A stretch of 64,000 bases of DNA, taken from Sporomusa malonica. GTDB lineage: Bacteria > Bacillota > Negativicutes > Sporomusales > Sporomusaceae. Within the stretch, counting starts at the first letter, position 1. The number at the start of each line of letters is the position of its first letter. Where the stretch lies: assembly GCF_041428715.1 (NCBI RefSeq), contig NZ_CP155572.1; one strand, 5' to 3'. A program made the translations under genes and the position numbers. Of this stretch, positions 8,825-18,120 are shown piece by piece. The notes under the pieces are model-generated. The model saw only the letters and a program-made list of their open reading frames with translations. It was not told the origin of the DNA and searched no databases.

Positions 8825-8873
8825 CAAACTCGATTTTGTTAAAACTTCATTGATTATTGGGAGGAAATGTACT

Positions 8874-9695
8874 ATGAAAAAATTAAGCTTATTGTTTATT
8901 ACTGCCTTATTGGCTTTATCTACTATTATCGCCGGTTGCGGCGGCAAAGAGCCCCCTGCCCCATCAGCCGCTGATAAAAAGACGGTTAAAGTTGGCGCGA
9001 CCGCTGTACCGCATGCCGAGATTCTTAATGTTATCAAACCTATCCTTGAAAAAGACGGCATTAATCTTGTTATTGTGGAAATGAGCGACTATGTCCGCCC
9101 CAACATCGCTGTAGCTGAGAAAGAACTTGACGCTAACTTCTTCCAACATATCCCGTATCTGACCAAATTCAGTGCAGAACGCAAGCTTGACCTGACTTAC
9201 ACGGCTGCTGTACATATTGAGCCTATGGGCATCTACTCTAAAAAAGTAAAAAGCCTGAATGATGTACAAAATGGCGCACAAATCGGAATTCCTAACGACC
9301 CCACCAATGGCGGACGTGCATTAGCGCTCCTGGCCAAAGCCGGTCTTATTAAACTAAAAGACGGCGCAGGCGTTAATGCTACCGTTAAAGACATTACCGA
9401 AAACCCCAAAAACCTGAAGATCCGTGAACTTGAGGCGCCTCAGTTACCCCGTTCGCTTGATGATGTCGCCTTAGCTGTCATCAACACCAACTACGCCCTT
9501 GAAGCTAAACTTGTTCCAGCCAAAGATGCCCTGTTTATCGAGCAAAAAGACTCCCCATATGTTAATATCCTAACAGTACGCAAAGGTGACGAAAACCGCC
9601 CCGAGATTCAAAAGCTGACCAAAGCATTGACTTCGGAAGAAGTTAAGAAATTTATCAATGAAAAATATCAAGGCGCAATCGTTCCAGCATTTTAA
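8874..9695 (+). CDS. metQ: Methionine ABC transporter substrate-binding lipoprotein MetQ
   Basis: 273-aa NlpA/MetQ family lipoprotein. The signal peptide ends in a lipobox (TIIAGC) with the lipidated Cys at residue 22. The mature part has the family features TVKVGATAVPHAEIL and a C-terminal EVKKFINEKYQGAIVPAF. It binds methionine for the MetNI permease. The ATG at 8874 follows GGGAGG; an upstream in-frame start at 8850 has no ribosome site. The SAM-I riboswitch controls it. metN and metI are not adjacent, which is unusual. Confidence 0.93.
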   Translation: MKKLSLLFITALLALSTIIAGCGGKEPPAPSAADKKTVKVGATAVPHAEILNVIKPILEKDGINLVIVEMSDYVRPNIAVAEKELDANFFQHIPYLTKFSAERKLDLTYTAAVHIEPMGIYSKKVKSLNDVQNGAQIGIPNDPTNGGRALALLAKAGLIKLKDGAGVNATVKDITENPKNLKIRELEAPQLPRSLDDVALAVINTNYALEAKLVPAKDALFIEQKDSPYVNILTVRKGDENRPEIQKLTKALTSEEVKKFINEKYQGAIVPAF

Positions 9696-9787
9696 GAAAA
9701 GACTTGGCTTGTGCCAAGTCCTTCAGGACGCCGGCAGAAGCCTTAGTCGTTCTTATGTCAACAGAATTGCGTTATAAATTCTGGTAG

Positions 9788-9838
9788 ACTAAAGAAAACA
9801 CGGCTTGCGCCGAGCCTCTGGCGAAAGCGGAAGCCGAT
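9788..9838 (-). repeat. R2 repeat, copy a (truncated)
   Basis: The minus strand reads ATCGGCTTCCGCTTTCGCC ... GGCTCGGCGCAAGCCG ... TGTTTTCTTTA, matching the right half of the R2 family found at 32903-32993, 52066-52155 and 52847-52935. The 5' part of the element (GATAAGGGCAAC) is missing. It can form a CGGCTT/AAGCCG hairpin. Confidence 0.8.
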
Positions 9839-9851
9839 AAACACTCAATAG

Positions 9852-9902
9852 TAAAGGCTTGTGAGTTAAGGGACACTCCCCTGACTCACAAGCCTTTTTT
9901 CT
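9852..9902. terminator. Bidirectional terminator between metQ and tetR
   Basis: Stem AAAGGCTTGTGAGT / ACTCACAAGCCTTT with a GGG/CCC inner pair, followed by T-rich sequence on the plus strand. It separates the convergent metQ and tetR genes. A second weaker hairpin, GACTTGGC/GCCAAGTC, sits near 9702-9721. Confidence 0.8.
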
Positions 9903-9909
9903 TTTACTA

Positions 9910-10497
9910 TTAGCGTTCGGCAACACCATATAGAAAAATATCGGCAATGCTATTGGCTGCGGTTTCAATCGAATCCTGTTGTTCGCCGACAAACCCCTGA
10001 AATACCATCATCACAATGACACTGAACAAACCATGGGCAGCCTTATGTACATCACAGGGGCGAATAGCCCCTTGCTCAATGCCCTCCTGGAGAATGTTCT
10101 CTAAGATTCCGATAGTATGGACAAATCTTTCCCGGTATTTTTTGCGCTGAGCCTCGGTAAAACTTGAGTCTTCATGGCCTAATCCGCGCATCTCATACAT
10201 AAGTACCCGCCACAAATCCGCGTTAGCCACGTAAAATTCTAAAAACACCTTGATCGCCATTTTAATTTTACTTAAAGGCAGTTCATGCAGAGAGGCAATC
10301 GCATTAAGTTCAGCCTCAAATTTTGAACTGCGTTCTTTTACGAGGGTATAGAAAAGCTGTTCTTTATTGACGAAATAGTTATAGACTGTGCCCTTGCCGG
10401 TGTCAGCCAGTGCTATGATCTCATCGACAGTAGCACGGTGATACCCCTTACGGGAAAAAACCGTATAAGCGGCATCAAGTATTTGCTGGCGTTTCAT
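9910..10497 (-). CDS. TetR/AcrR family transcriptional regulator
   Basis: 195 aa. N-terminal TetR DNA-binding domain: ILDAAYTVFSRKGYHRATV then the recognition region GKGTVYNYFVNKEQLF (residues about 5-55). The C-terminal ligand domain is of the common YsiA/TetR_C type. It is followed 14 bp upstream by the DUF456 gene on the same strand, so they may be cotranscribed. The ligand is unknown. Confidence 0.9.
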   Translation of the reverse strand: MKRQQILDAAYTVFSRKGYHRATVDEIIALADTGKGTVYNYFVNKEQLFYTLVKERSSKFEAELNAIASLHELPLSKIKMAIKVFLEFYVANADLWRVLMYEMRGLGHEDSSFTEAQRKKYRERFVHTIGILENILQEGIEQGAIRPCDVHKAAHGLFSVIVMMVFQGFVGEQQDSIETAANSIADIFLYGVAER

Positions 10498-10511
10498 TTA
10501 TTTCCTCCTGT

Positions 10512-11039
10512 CTACCCTGCCCACGTTAACTTGGAAATGATAAACGCCACCATACCGATGGCTACCGCTAATTTAAAGATCAAACCTAGTGCCTGGCCGA
10601 TCATAATACTCCTGGCTACACGGCCTGCCTTTTCCCTGTCACCAGTGGCTGCATACTCAGCCAGGTATCCAGCAGCAAACGAACCGCCAACAGCCCCGGC
10701 AATCGAACCCAGCCCCGGCATTATACCTGTGCCGATAATACCACCGAAAATACCGCCGATAAAAGCCGATACAATGGCTGCACGGGAGGCCTTCTCTTTC
10801 TTCGCCCCCATAGCCCCGGCCACAAACTCTGCTAATTCCCCCAAAAGCAATGCCCCCAAAAGGATGAGCAGTGCGGTAGTATTCATATGAACAAAGGTTT
10901 CCAGATAGCCATAGCCTAGTGCTGTGAATAATATCAACCAGTTGCCAGGCAGCCCAATAGCAGTCATGCCGATACCAATAACAGCGACAACAATTACAAG
11001 CAGATTAAGGGCGGTTAAACCTGCGTCCATAGTGTGCAC
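10512..11039 (-). CDS. DUF456 family membrane protein
   Basis: 175-aa hydrophobic protein with about four membrane segments. A central Gly/Ala-rich stretch (FIGGIFGGIIGTGIMPGLG ...) marks DUF456, with the N-terminal IGLPGNWLI motif. Function is unknown for the family. It lies between purD and tetR on the same strand. Confidence 0.85.
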   Translation of the reverse strand: MHTMDAGLTALNLLVIVVAVIGIGMTAIGLPGNWLILFTALGYGYLETFVHMNTTALLILLGALLLGELAEFVAGAMGAKKEKASRAAIVSAFIGGIFGGIIGTGIMPGLGSIAGAVGGSFAAGYLAEYAATGDREKAGRVARSIMIGQALGLIFKLAVAIGMVAFIISKLTWAG

Positions 11040-11054
11040 TCCTTTTGTTTTGCC

Positions 11055-12326
11055 CTACGCTCTATTAAAAGCCCTGTGTGCAATATCTTTACGGTAATGC
11101 ATCCCCTCAAAATTCACCTCAGGCACAGCCTTGTAAACCTTATCCACTGCTGAGCGGATATCATCCCCCACAGCAGTCACACCAAGTACCCGGCCGCCAT
11201 TGGTAACAATAGCACCGTCTTTGGCTCCTGTACCGGCATGGAAAACCATGGCGCCCTGTGCTTCGGCCTGAGCAAGACCACTAATTTTATCACCTTTTGT
11301 ATAGGTGCCTGGGTAGCCGCCAGCTGCCAGGACAACACAGACAGCTGCCTTGCTGTCCCAATTGATGCTTACGTCAGCCAACCGTCCATCGGCGCAGGCC
11401 TCCATAATATCTACCAAATCGCTGGCCAAAAGCGGCAGTACCACCTGTGTCTCCGGATCACCAAACCTAGCGTTAAATTCAATAACCTTCGGTCCCTGGG
11501 CCGTAATCATCAGGCCAGCATACAAACAACCCTTGTAGATTATGCCTTCTTGACGCATTCCGTCAATCACCGGCTGCAGCACCTCACGCGTGACCTGAGC
11601 CCGCACAGCGTTAGTAACAACCGGTGCAGGCGCATATGTACCCATACCACCGGTGTTAGGACCCTGATCATTATCAAATACACGCTTATGATCCTGAGCC
11701 GCAATCATCGGTGCCACAGTATACCCATCAGTAAAAGCCAAGAGTGACGCTTCTTCGCCATCAAGATACTCTTCAACAACCACCAGGTTACCGGCACTGC
11801 CAAACGCCTTCTCCCGCATCATCATATCAACAGCGTCAACGGCTTCGTCCACGGTCATAGCAACTACAACACCCTTGCCAGCAGCCAAGCCATCAGCTTT
11901 AACTACAATCGGTGCACCTTGCTTCTTTATATAGTCTATGGCAGTATCTGCATCAGTAAAAGCCGCTGAGGCGGCAGTGGGAATATTGTATTTATGCATA
12001 ATGTCTTTGGCAAAAGCTTTAGAACCCTCTAGCTGTGCTGCCTGGCGGGATGGCCCAAATATTTTAAGGTTAAGAGCATCGAAGTGGTCAACAAGTCCGT
12101 TGGTCAACGGCAATTCAGGACCAACTACGGTCAAACCGATGTTATGTGCCAGAGCAAACTTGCCCAAAGCTTCATTATCAGTCATATCAATGTTTATACA
12201 TTCAGCTATAGCCGCAATCCCAGGATTCCCTGGCGCGCAGTATATTTTCTCCACCCGTGGACTCTGGGCCAGCTTCCAGGCTAAAGCATGCTCGCGTCCG
12301 CCGCCGCCGATAAGTAAAATATTCAA
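11055..12326 (-). CDS. purD: Phosphoribosylamine-glycine ligase PurD
   Basis: GAR synthetase, second step of purine synthesis. 423 aa with an ATP-grasp fold: N-terminal LLIGGGGREHALAW, the ATP-binding PIVVKADGLAAGKGVVVA at about residue 140, and NTGGMGTYAP near 220. I chose the TTG at 12326 because AGGAGTG lies just upstream and the family begins at this point; the frame is open 12 codons further. The rest of the pur operon is not in the window. Confidence 0.94.
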   Translation of the reverse strand: MNILLIGGGGREHALAWKLAQSPRVEKIYCAPGNPGIAAIAECINIDMTDNEALGKFALAHNIGLTVVGPELPLTNGLVDHFDALNLKIFGPSRQAAQLEGSKAFAKDIMHKYNIPTAASAAFTDADTAIDYIKKQGAPIVVKADGLAAGKGVVVAMTVDEAVDAVDMMMREKAFGSAGNLVVVEEYLDGEEASLLAFTDGYTVAPMIAAQDHKRVFDNDQGPNTGGMGTYAPAPVVTNAVRAQVTREVLQPVIDGMRQEGIIYKGCLYAGLMITAQGPKVIEFNARFGDPETQVVLPLLASDLVDIMEACADGRLADVSINWDSKAAVCVVLAAGGYPGTYTKGDKISGLAQAEAQGAMVFHAGTGAKDGAIVTNGGRVLGVTAVGDDIRSAVDKVYKAVPEVNFEGMHYRKDIAHRAFNRA

Positions 12327-12352
12327 AATATCACTCCTATAATATGTTTTCT

Positions 12353-13105
12353 CTAAAACCATCGTACAGCCATCAGGCCGAGATATTCCTTTATTGCCAA
12401 CTGCGTGTTATAGAAAGCGTCAGCTCTGGGCCACAATTGGTGCCATTCAAAAATAAGCCGGGTATTTGTCTGATAATCAGTAGGGTATGGCGTTACGATC
12501 ATGTTATACTTGGCAAATTGTTGAACAGACCGCTCCATATGAAAAGCTGAAGTCACCAAGACTGGACTGGTGAAGCCACGTTCTTCCAAGATCTCTTTGG
12601 TAAACCGGGCATTATCCGTAGTATTGAGACTCTGCCCTTCAACAATTATTTTGCTGTCTGAAACACCCAATCCAAGCAAAATGTGCCGGGCAATCTCAGC
12701 TTCTTTACCAGTATTGGCAAATACCTGTCCACCGGAAATAATGATCGGCGCACCTGTACTATAATGAAGCTGCGCCGCCGTCAAGAGACGGTTGGCGGCA
12801 GATCCTGACAGATGGCCCTTGCCATGAACATTAGGCGTATCTGCCGTTGCCCCGCCCCCCAGCATAACAATAACATCACCGCTTACGGTTTCAGGCGGAT
12901 GGTAACGGCTCTCCAGGGACCGCATAAACCAATCCCCAAACAGGGGGGTAGAGATAAGATACAGCAGCCCGGTTATTACAGCCAGCGCCCGTACCCCTCG
13001 CTGTTTTCGCCTGTTCAACCAGACGCATAAGAGTGTCAGCGCAGCAATAAACAACCCTGGTGGCAACAGAAAAGTTATGTATAAGAACTTGATCAAGACC
13101 AACAC
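12353..13105 (-). CDS. YdcF/SanA-like DUF218 membrane protein
   Basis: 250 aa with two N-terminal membrane helices followed by a DUF218 domain (from DVIVMLGGG at about residue 78 to SAFHMERS near 195). E. coli ElyC/SanA/YdcF relatives act in envelope biogenesis, with no settled catalytic activity. It lies between glnS and purD on the same strand. Confidence 0.82.
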   Translation of the reverse strand: MLVLIKFLYITFLLPPGLFIAALTLLCVWLNRRKQRGVRALAVITGLLYLISTPLFGDWFMRSLESRYHPPETVSGDVIVMLGGGATADTPNVHGKGHLSGSAANRLLTAAQLHYSTGAPIIISGGQVFANTGKEAEIARHILLGLGVSDSKIIVEGQSLNTTDNARFTKEILEERGFTSPVLVTSAFHMERSVQQFAKYNMIVTPYPTDYQTNTRLIFEWHQLWPRADAFYNTQLAIKEYLGLMAVRWF

Positions 13106-13158
13106 GTAAAAATACCCCGCTTCTCAAATGCAGCACAGATACCCATAGTGGTATCAGA

Positions 13159-13200
13159 AAGACTTTTGCCGGCATCCCTGCCAGGCAAAAGTCTTTTAGT
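13159..13200 (-). terminator. Intrinsic terminator after glnS
   Basis: Stem AAAGACTTTTGCC / GGCAAAAGTCTTT just beyond the glnS stop, on the minus strand. Confidence 0.7.
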
Positions 13201-13204
13201 GCCG

Positions 13205-14920
13205 CTATTTCTTCTCAAGCTTAGCCCACGAATCCTTCAAGGATACGATACGGTTAAACGCCGGCATATCTGCAGTGGAATCGCGGTCAAGCGAGAAATA
13301 ACCGTGCCGCATGAACTGAAAACGACTTCCCACTTGAGCTGTTTTTATGCTGGGCTCAACCAGGCAATCAGCCAGTACTTCCAAGGAATTAGGGTTTAGC
13401 GTATCAACAAAATCCTTAGCAGCCTCGCCCTCTTCTACCTCTTGATTGAGCAGCAGATAATCATACAGGCGTACCACGGCTTTTACCGCATGAGCGGCCG
13501 ATACCCAATGCAACACACCCTTAACCTTGCGATTGGCAGTCCCGCTGCCACTCTTGGTATCAGGGTCATAGGAGCAATGTACCTCCACTATTTCACCAGT
13601 CTGCTCGTCTTTCACTACCTGCTCACATTTAATAATGTAGGCTTGTTTAAGACGAACCTCAGTGCCAGGTGCCAGGCGGAAGTATTTCTTGGGCGGATTC
13701 TCCATGAAATCATCCTGCTCAATATATATTTCCCGGGAAAACGGAATTGTCCGTGACCCCATATCCGGGTTCTCTGGATTGTTTTCAGCCACAAGCTCTT
13801 CCACTTGTCCTGCCGGATAGTTATCAATAATCAATTTGAGCGGTTTAAGTACTGCCATAACTCTAGGCGCTTTGGTATTAAGGTCTTCTCTAATGCAGTG
13901 CTCTAAGAGAGCAACATCAACAGTACTGTTGCTTTTGGCAACACCGATCCGGTCACAAAAGTCACGGAGAGATTCAGGCGTAAAACCCCGCCGTCTAAGA
14001 CCTGATATTGTCGGCATCCGTGGATCGTCCCAACTGCTGACATAGCCCTCTTCAACCAACCGGCGCAGGTAACGCTTGCTCATAATTGTATTTGTCAGAT
14101 TCAGCCTGGCAAACTCAATTTGCTGACATTGATAAATGCCTAATGCCTCAAGTGTCCAGTCATATAATGGCCGGTGATCCTCAAATTCAAGTGTGCAGAT
14201 CGAGTGGGTTACCCCTTCGATCGAATCCGAGATAGGATGGGCATAATCGTACATGGGGTAGATGCACCATGCGTCCCCAGTACGGTGATGGGTAGTGCGG
14301 ATAATGCGGTACAAAACAGGGTCACGCATATTAAGGTTAGGGGAAGCCATGTCTATTTTTGCGCGTAACACCCGGCTGCCTTCTGCGAATTCTCCGGCCC
14401 GCATTTTTTCAAACAGGTCAAGGTTCTCTTCCACTGTGCGGCTGCGATAGGGACTTTCTTTGCCAGGTTCAGTCAGCGTTCCGCGATATTGCCGTGTTTC
14501 CTCGGCAGACAAGTCGCAAACATAGGCTTTACCCTTTTTAATGAGTTCAACAGTATATTCATATATTTTTTCAAAGTAATCGGAAGCATAATACTTACGG
14601 TCATCCCAGTCAAACCCCAACCACTTTACATCTTCCTGAATAGAATCTACATACTCAACATCTTCTTTAGTCGGATTCGTATCGTCAAAGCGTAAGTTAC
14701 ATTTGCCCCCATACTTAAGAGCCAGTCCAAAATTTAAGCAAATTGATTTGGCATGCCCGATATGTAGGTAACCGTTCGGCTCTGGCGGGAACCGTGTGTG
14801 CACCCGGTTGCCATATTTCCCAGTCTTTATATCTTCATTGATAATGACTTCAATGAAATTAGCAGGAATGGCAGGATTGGCGGCAGGTTCTTTATCCACA
14901 TGTGCAGTTTCGTTAGTCAT
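13205..14920 (-). CDS. glnS: Glutaminyl-tRNA synthetase
   Basis: Class I aminoacyl-tRNA synthetase, 571 aa. HIGH motif in PEPNGYLHIGHAKS near residue 48 and KMSKS-like IMSKR near residue 290. The Gln-binding DDTNPTKED and the C-terminal beta-barrel anticodon domain are present. Most Firmicutes make Gln-tRNA with GatCAB, so GlnRS points to a diderm lineage or past transfer. Confidence 0.95.
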   Translation of the reverse strand: MTNETAHVDKEPAANPAIPANFIEVIINEDIKTGKYGNRVHTRFPPEPNGYLHIGHAKSICLNFGLALKYGGKCNLRFDDTNPTKEDVEYVDSIQEDVKWLGFDWDDRKYYASDYFEKIYEYTVELIKKGKAYVCDLSAEETRQYRGTLTEPGKESPYRSRTVEENLDLFEKMRAGEFAEGSRVLRAKIDMASPNLNMRDPVLYRIIRTTHHRTGDAWCIYPMYDYAHPISDSIEGVTHSICTLEFEDHRPLYDWTLEALGIYQCQQIEFARLNLTNTIMSKRYLRRLVEEGYVSSWDDPRMPTISGLRRRGFTPESLRDFCDRIGVAKSNSTVDVALLEHCIREDLNTKAPRVMAVLKPLKLIIDNYPAGQVEELVAENNPENPDMGSRTIPFSREIYIEQDDFMENPPKKYFRLAPGTEVRLKQAYIIKCEQVVKDEQTGEIVEVHCSYDPDTKSGSGTANRKVKGVLHWVSAAHAVKAVVRLYDYLLLNQEVEEGEAAKDFVDTLNPNSLEVLADCLVEPSIKTAQVGSRFQFMRHGYFSLDRDSTADMPAFNRIVSLKDSWAKLEKK

Positions 14921-15024
14921 TGCGAATCCTCCTTAGGGTATGTGTCCACTTTATATCCTTACATTATACAACATTACTGCTCTTTCCAAAAGCGAGTAAG
15001 CGGGTTTAATAATAGTTTTTTACA

Positions 15025-15064
15025 AAAAAATCCCTAACTAAACAAATAGTTAGGGATTTTGCGT
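15025..15064 (-). terminator. Intrinsic terminator after the chemotaxis receptor gene
   Basis: Stem AATCCCTAACTA / TAGTTAGGGATT with a six-base loop; the minus strand continues into a T-run. It sits 14 bp after the receptor stop codon. Confidence 0.85.
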
Positions 15065-15077
15065 GTAAGTCGGCTAT

Positions 15078-17045
15078 TTAAATTTTAAATTTCAACACTG
15101 CCTGCTGCAATTCAGCAGCCATTTGGGCCAAACTTGACGAAGCTGCAGTAATTTCCTGGACACTGGCATTTTGTTCCTGGCTAGCTGCAGCCACTTGTTC
15201 AGAGCTGGCTGCGTTGAGCCGAGCCGCGTCAGCGATACTGTGAACAGCCTGTTCTACCTGCCCACTATGCCGCTCTTGCTCTTCTGTCAGTGCCACAATC
15301 CGAGTTACCTCACTGCGCACATTTTTTATAGCTGCATAGATTTCTTTGAAGGCAGCACCGGAGTTTTCCACTACCTGTACGCCAGCGGCTACTTCCCGGC
15401 CACCTTTATCAATGGCATTAACTGTTTCCACAGTTTCAGCCTGAATTGCTTGAATGATTCCGGCAATCTCCCGTGCTGCCGATTCTGACTGTTCAGCCAG
15501 TTTGCGAACCTCATCAGCAACTACCGCAAAACCGCGGCCCTGCTCGCCTGCCCGCGCTGCTTCAATCGCCGCGTTGAGAGCCAACAGGTTTGTTTGTCCG
15601 GCAATCCCAGTAATCACATCAACGATTTGTCCAATTTGACGGGACTTATCACCAAGCGCATGAATCATTTTGGTTGCCTGATTTACGTCCGCCTGGATTT
15701 GGTTCATTTTAGTAACTGCCATACCAATCTGATTTGATCCGGTTTCAGCAGCCCGTTCACTTTGCTCGGAAGCGGCAGCCACCGAATGGGCAGCCCGGCT
15801 GGTATTGCCAATGGACTCCACCATATCGCGGATCACCTGTGCTGAATTATCTGCCAGATTGACTTGGCTGTTAGCGCCTTCAGCCACACTTTGAATCGTA
15901 ATTGCTACCTCTTCGGCCGCCTTGCCGACTTCACCAGACGACGCTGCCAGTTCTTCCGACGATGCAGCAACCGTCTCGGCAGTAGCCGAAGTTTTGGCCA
16001 CCAGGCTCCGGAGTGAGCTTATCATTGTATTAAACGCATCGGTGAGCTGATTTATTTCGGCTACACCATGCACGTCGATGGTGTGAGCCAAATCGCCGTT
16101 TGCCACTTGATCAGCAGCATTTGCCAGTTTTTCAAGCGGTCTTACAGTATTACGCGCTACATAGTATGCGCTGATAAGCGCAATCAAAACAGCGAGCAGC
16201 GTCACAATCCCAGTCGCGAACGCTGAGTACATAACAGCCGCCATTACTTCGTTTAATGGCTCATAGACAATAACGCCCCAATTATTTCCTGGAATTGGCG
16301 AATAGGAAACAAGCGATTTTTCACCATGGGTTGAAACGGCTTCTACCGAACCATGCTGACCATCAATGACCTTTGTAATATAGTCATATGTAGTAAATGA
16401 CTCTTTTTTGAGTACACGCTCTTTGTCAGGATGCGCAATTACCGTTCCTTTATTATCTACAATATCAACATAACCGGTCTGTCCAATATGTACATCATCA
16501 ACAATTCCCCAGATAGCCTTCAGACTAACGTCAGCAGCCAGTACACCGACAATTTGGCCTGCACTATTTTTAATCGGAGACGCAATCGTTATACAGGGCG
16601 CATTGGTAAATGTTGAAATGTATGACTCTGTAAAAAATGTACTGTCCTTCATAGCTTCTTTAAAATAAGGCCTGTCCGCGCGATTAGCCAAATTACCCGA
16701 GGTTCTGGCAATTTGCATGCCTGACGTGTCCATAACAAAAACAAGTTCGAAAATTGGGCTCTTTTGCTTAACAGCTACAATCATTTCTTTAATAGCTGCA
16801 GCATCCATTGATTTCGCTGTCGGTGTTGCCGCCATGGTCTCATTCATAATACGCGCATCGTCTATCATCCGCGAAATTTCATTGCCAATCTGATTCGCAG
16901 TATTAAGGTTTGACTGGATGGTCGCTTCTCTAACCGAATTGGAATTTATATAGCCCCCGATAACACCGCTGACACAGGCGGGAACCAATGCAAATAACAC
17001 AAGCAGCACGATTAATCTAGTTTTTAAACTATTGGTGACAAACAA
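15078..17045 (-). CDS. Methyl-accepting chemotaxis protein with dCache sensor
   Basis: 655 aa. Transmembrane helix at residues about 8-30, a large extracytoplasmic double-Cache domain (DTSGMQIARTSGNLANRADRPYF, AADVSLKAIW ...), a second helix near 275-297, HAMP near 300-350, then the MA signalling domain. The hairpin tip GRGFAVVADEVRKLAEQS is intact. It should bind CheW/CheA and sense a small ligand, often an amino or organic acid in dCache receptors. It is monocistronic. Confidence 0.94.
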   Translation of the reverse strand: MFVTNSLKTRLIVLLVLFALVPACVSGVIGGYINSNSVREATIQSNLNTANQIGNEISRMIDDARIMNETMAATPTAKSMDAAAIKEMIVAVKQKSPIFELVFVMDTSGMQIARTSGNLANRADRPYFKEAMKDSTFFTESYISTFTNAPCITIASPIKNSAGQIVGVLAADVSLKAIWGIVDDVHIGQTGYVDIVDNKGTVIAHPDKERVLKKESFTTYDYITKVIDGQHGSVEAVSTHGEKSLVSYSPIPGNNWGVIVYEPLNEVMAAVMYSAFATGIVTLLAVLIALISAYYVARNTVRPLEKLANAADQVANGDLAHTIDVHGVAEINQLTDAFNTMISSLRSLVAKTSATAETVAASSEELAASSGEVGKAAEEVAITIQSVAEGANSQVNLADNSAQVIRDMVESIGNTSRAAHSVAAASEQSERAAETGSNQIGMAVTKMNQIQADVNQATKMIHALGDKSRQIGQIVDVITGIAGQTNLLALNAAIEAARAGEQGRGFAVVADEVRKLAEQSESAAREIAGIIQAIQAETVETVNAIDKGGREVAAGVQVVENSGAAFKEIYAAIKNVRSEVTRIVALTEEQERHSGQVEQAVHSIADAARLNAASSEQVAAASQEQNASVQEITAASSSLAQMAAELQQAVLKFKI

Positions 17046-17260
17046 AGCTTATTACCTCCATAAACCTTTATTACAGTAATCTACTAATAATTATAACCGT
17101 TGCAAATATTTTCAGCAATCGACATTTCCCCTAAATTAATACAATGTTTGTGTAGGATTTTGTAGTTTGTTGAAGTGTTATTCTGAATCGCTCGACTAGG
17201 TCTTTAATTAGCCATCACACGTTCCTAATGAGGGCGGCCTTTTTAAATGAAAAATTATCC

Positions 17261-17305
17261 TTGACATTATTTTTCAACAAGGTTTATAATTTGAACATAA
17301 TTCAA
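17261..17305 (+). promoter_or_regulatory. tetR promoter with overlapping dyad operator
   Basis: TTGACA at 17261-17266 and TATAAT at 17285-17290, 18-bp spacer. Directly after the -10 box lies TTGAACATAATTCAA (17291-17305), an inverted repeat TTGAA-N5-TTCAA. The same core recurs in the 35-bp palindrome upstream of the efflux operon, so it is a good candidate for autoregulation by the TetR protein. Confidence 0.7.
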
Positions 17306-17321
17306 TTTATTGAGGTGCACT

Positions 17322-17960
17322 ATGGCCAGAACTCCGCAAGATCCTCAAATTCGCATCACTGAAATTTTAGATGCTGCCGATCAGCTATTTTTCACCAAAA
17401 GTTACCAGGGAACAACCATCAAAGATATCGCTAAGAAAATGGGCGTTGCCCAGGGAATGCTGTATTACTACTTTAAGTCAAAAGAAGAGTTATTAGAAAC
17501 CCTGCTTGATCGCCACGCCTCTGCCCTTATTTCGGAAATTAAAGAGATAACTTGTTTAAATAATAACACGCCCCCGCCTGAAAAAATGGCTTTACTGGTA
17601 GCTGCCGTGCTGCGTAAAACCAGTTATAAAGACGGATTGCTGCTCAATATGCTATATGATACCCAGAACCTGCATATTAAAGACAAATTGTTTCGTCAAC
17701 TTGCTGTCTCGCTCTCACCCTGGTTATTGAATATCATCGAAGAAGGAACTAGGAATCAGGATTTTTGCGTATCTCATCCTCCGACTGCTGTGGATTACAT
17801 CCTGATGATCATGGATTTTTTAAGTGAAGCACTCTATGAAAAAACATCTGCCGACATCTTGTTTTTTCGCCTGAGAATGGCAGAAGCGCTTATCGAAAAA
17901 GCGCTGGGCGCACAGGAAAAAACAATTCATATCAGACTAACCGGGCAAGTTAAAACATAA
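17322..17960 (+). CDS. TetR family regulator of the adjacent RND efflux operon
   Basis: 212 aa. TetR DNA-binding domain at residues about 10-56 (ILDAADQLFFTKSYQGTTI then GMLYYYFKSKEELLETLL). The ATG at 17322 with AGGTG upstream is preferred over the in-frame TTG at 17310. The gene precedes the MFP-RND-lipase operon on the same strand; the two units share the TTGAA-N5-TTCAA dyad, so it is probably a local repressor. The inducer is unknown. Confidence 0.88.
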   Translation: MARTPQDPQIRITEILDAADQLFFTKSYQGTTIKDIAKKMGVAQGMLYYYFKSKEELLETLLDRHASALISEIKEITCLNNNTPPPEKMALLVAAVLRKTSYKDGLLLNMLYDTQNLHIKDKLFRQLAVSLSPWLLNIIEEGTRNQDFCVSHPPTAVDYILMIMDFLSEALYEKTSADILFFRLRMAEALIEKALGAQEKTIHIRLTGQVKT

Positions 17961-18012
17961 TCCAGGAAAAAATTCCGCCATCCAAACAGCTATTGGGATG
18001 AGCGGTTTTTCC

Positions 18013-18047
18013 GGGCAATTAATTGAACTTAATTCAATTAATTGCCC
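18013..18047 (+). promoter_or_regulatory. Perfect 35-bp palindrome, likely TetR operator for the efflux operon
   Basis: Two 15-bp arms (GGGCAATTAATTGAA and its complement) around CTTAA. The core TTGAA-N5-TTCAA equals the site beside the tetR promoter. It has no T-run, so a plain terminator is less likely, although RNA from tetR would fold here. It is 74 bp upstream of the MFP start. Confidence 0.65.
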
Positions 18048-18120
18048 GCTCCAGATCAAGGCTAAGCTAACCATTGTCATGGGAAGAAGTGAGTAAACTA
18101 GTAAAGGAGTAAAATCAATC

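Noticed and set aside
18013..18047. Simple intrinsic terminator for tetR
   Set aside because: The palindrome is AT-rich in its core and has no T-run; the shared dyad core makes an operator more likely, though both roles are possible.
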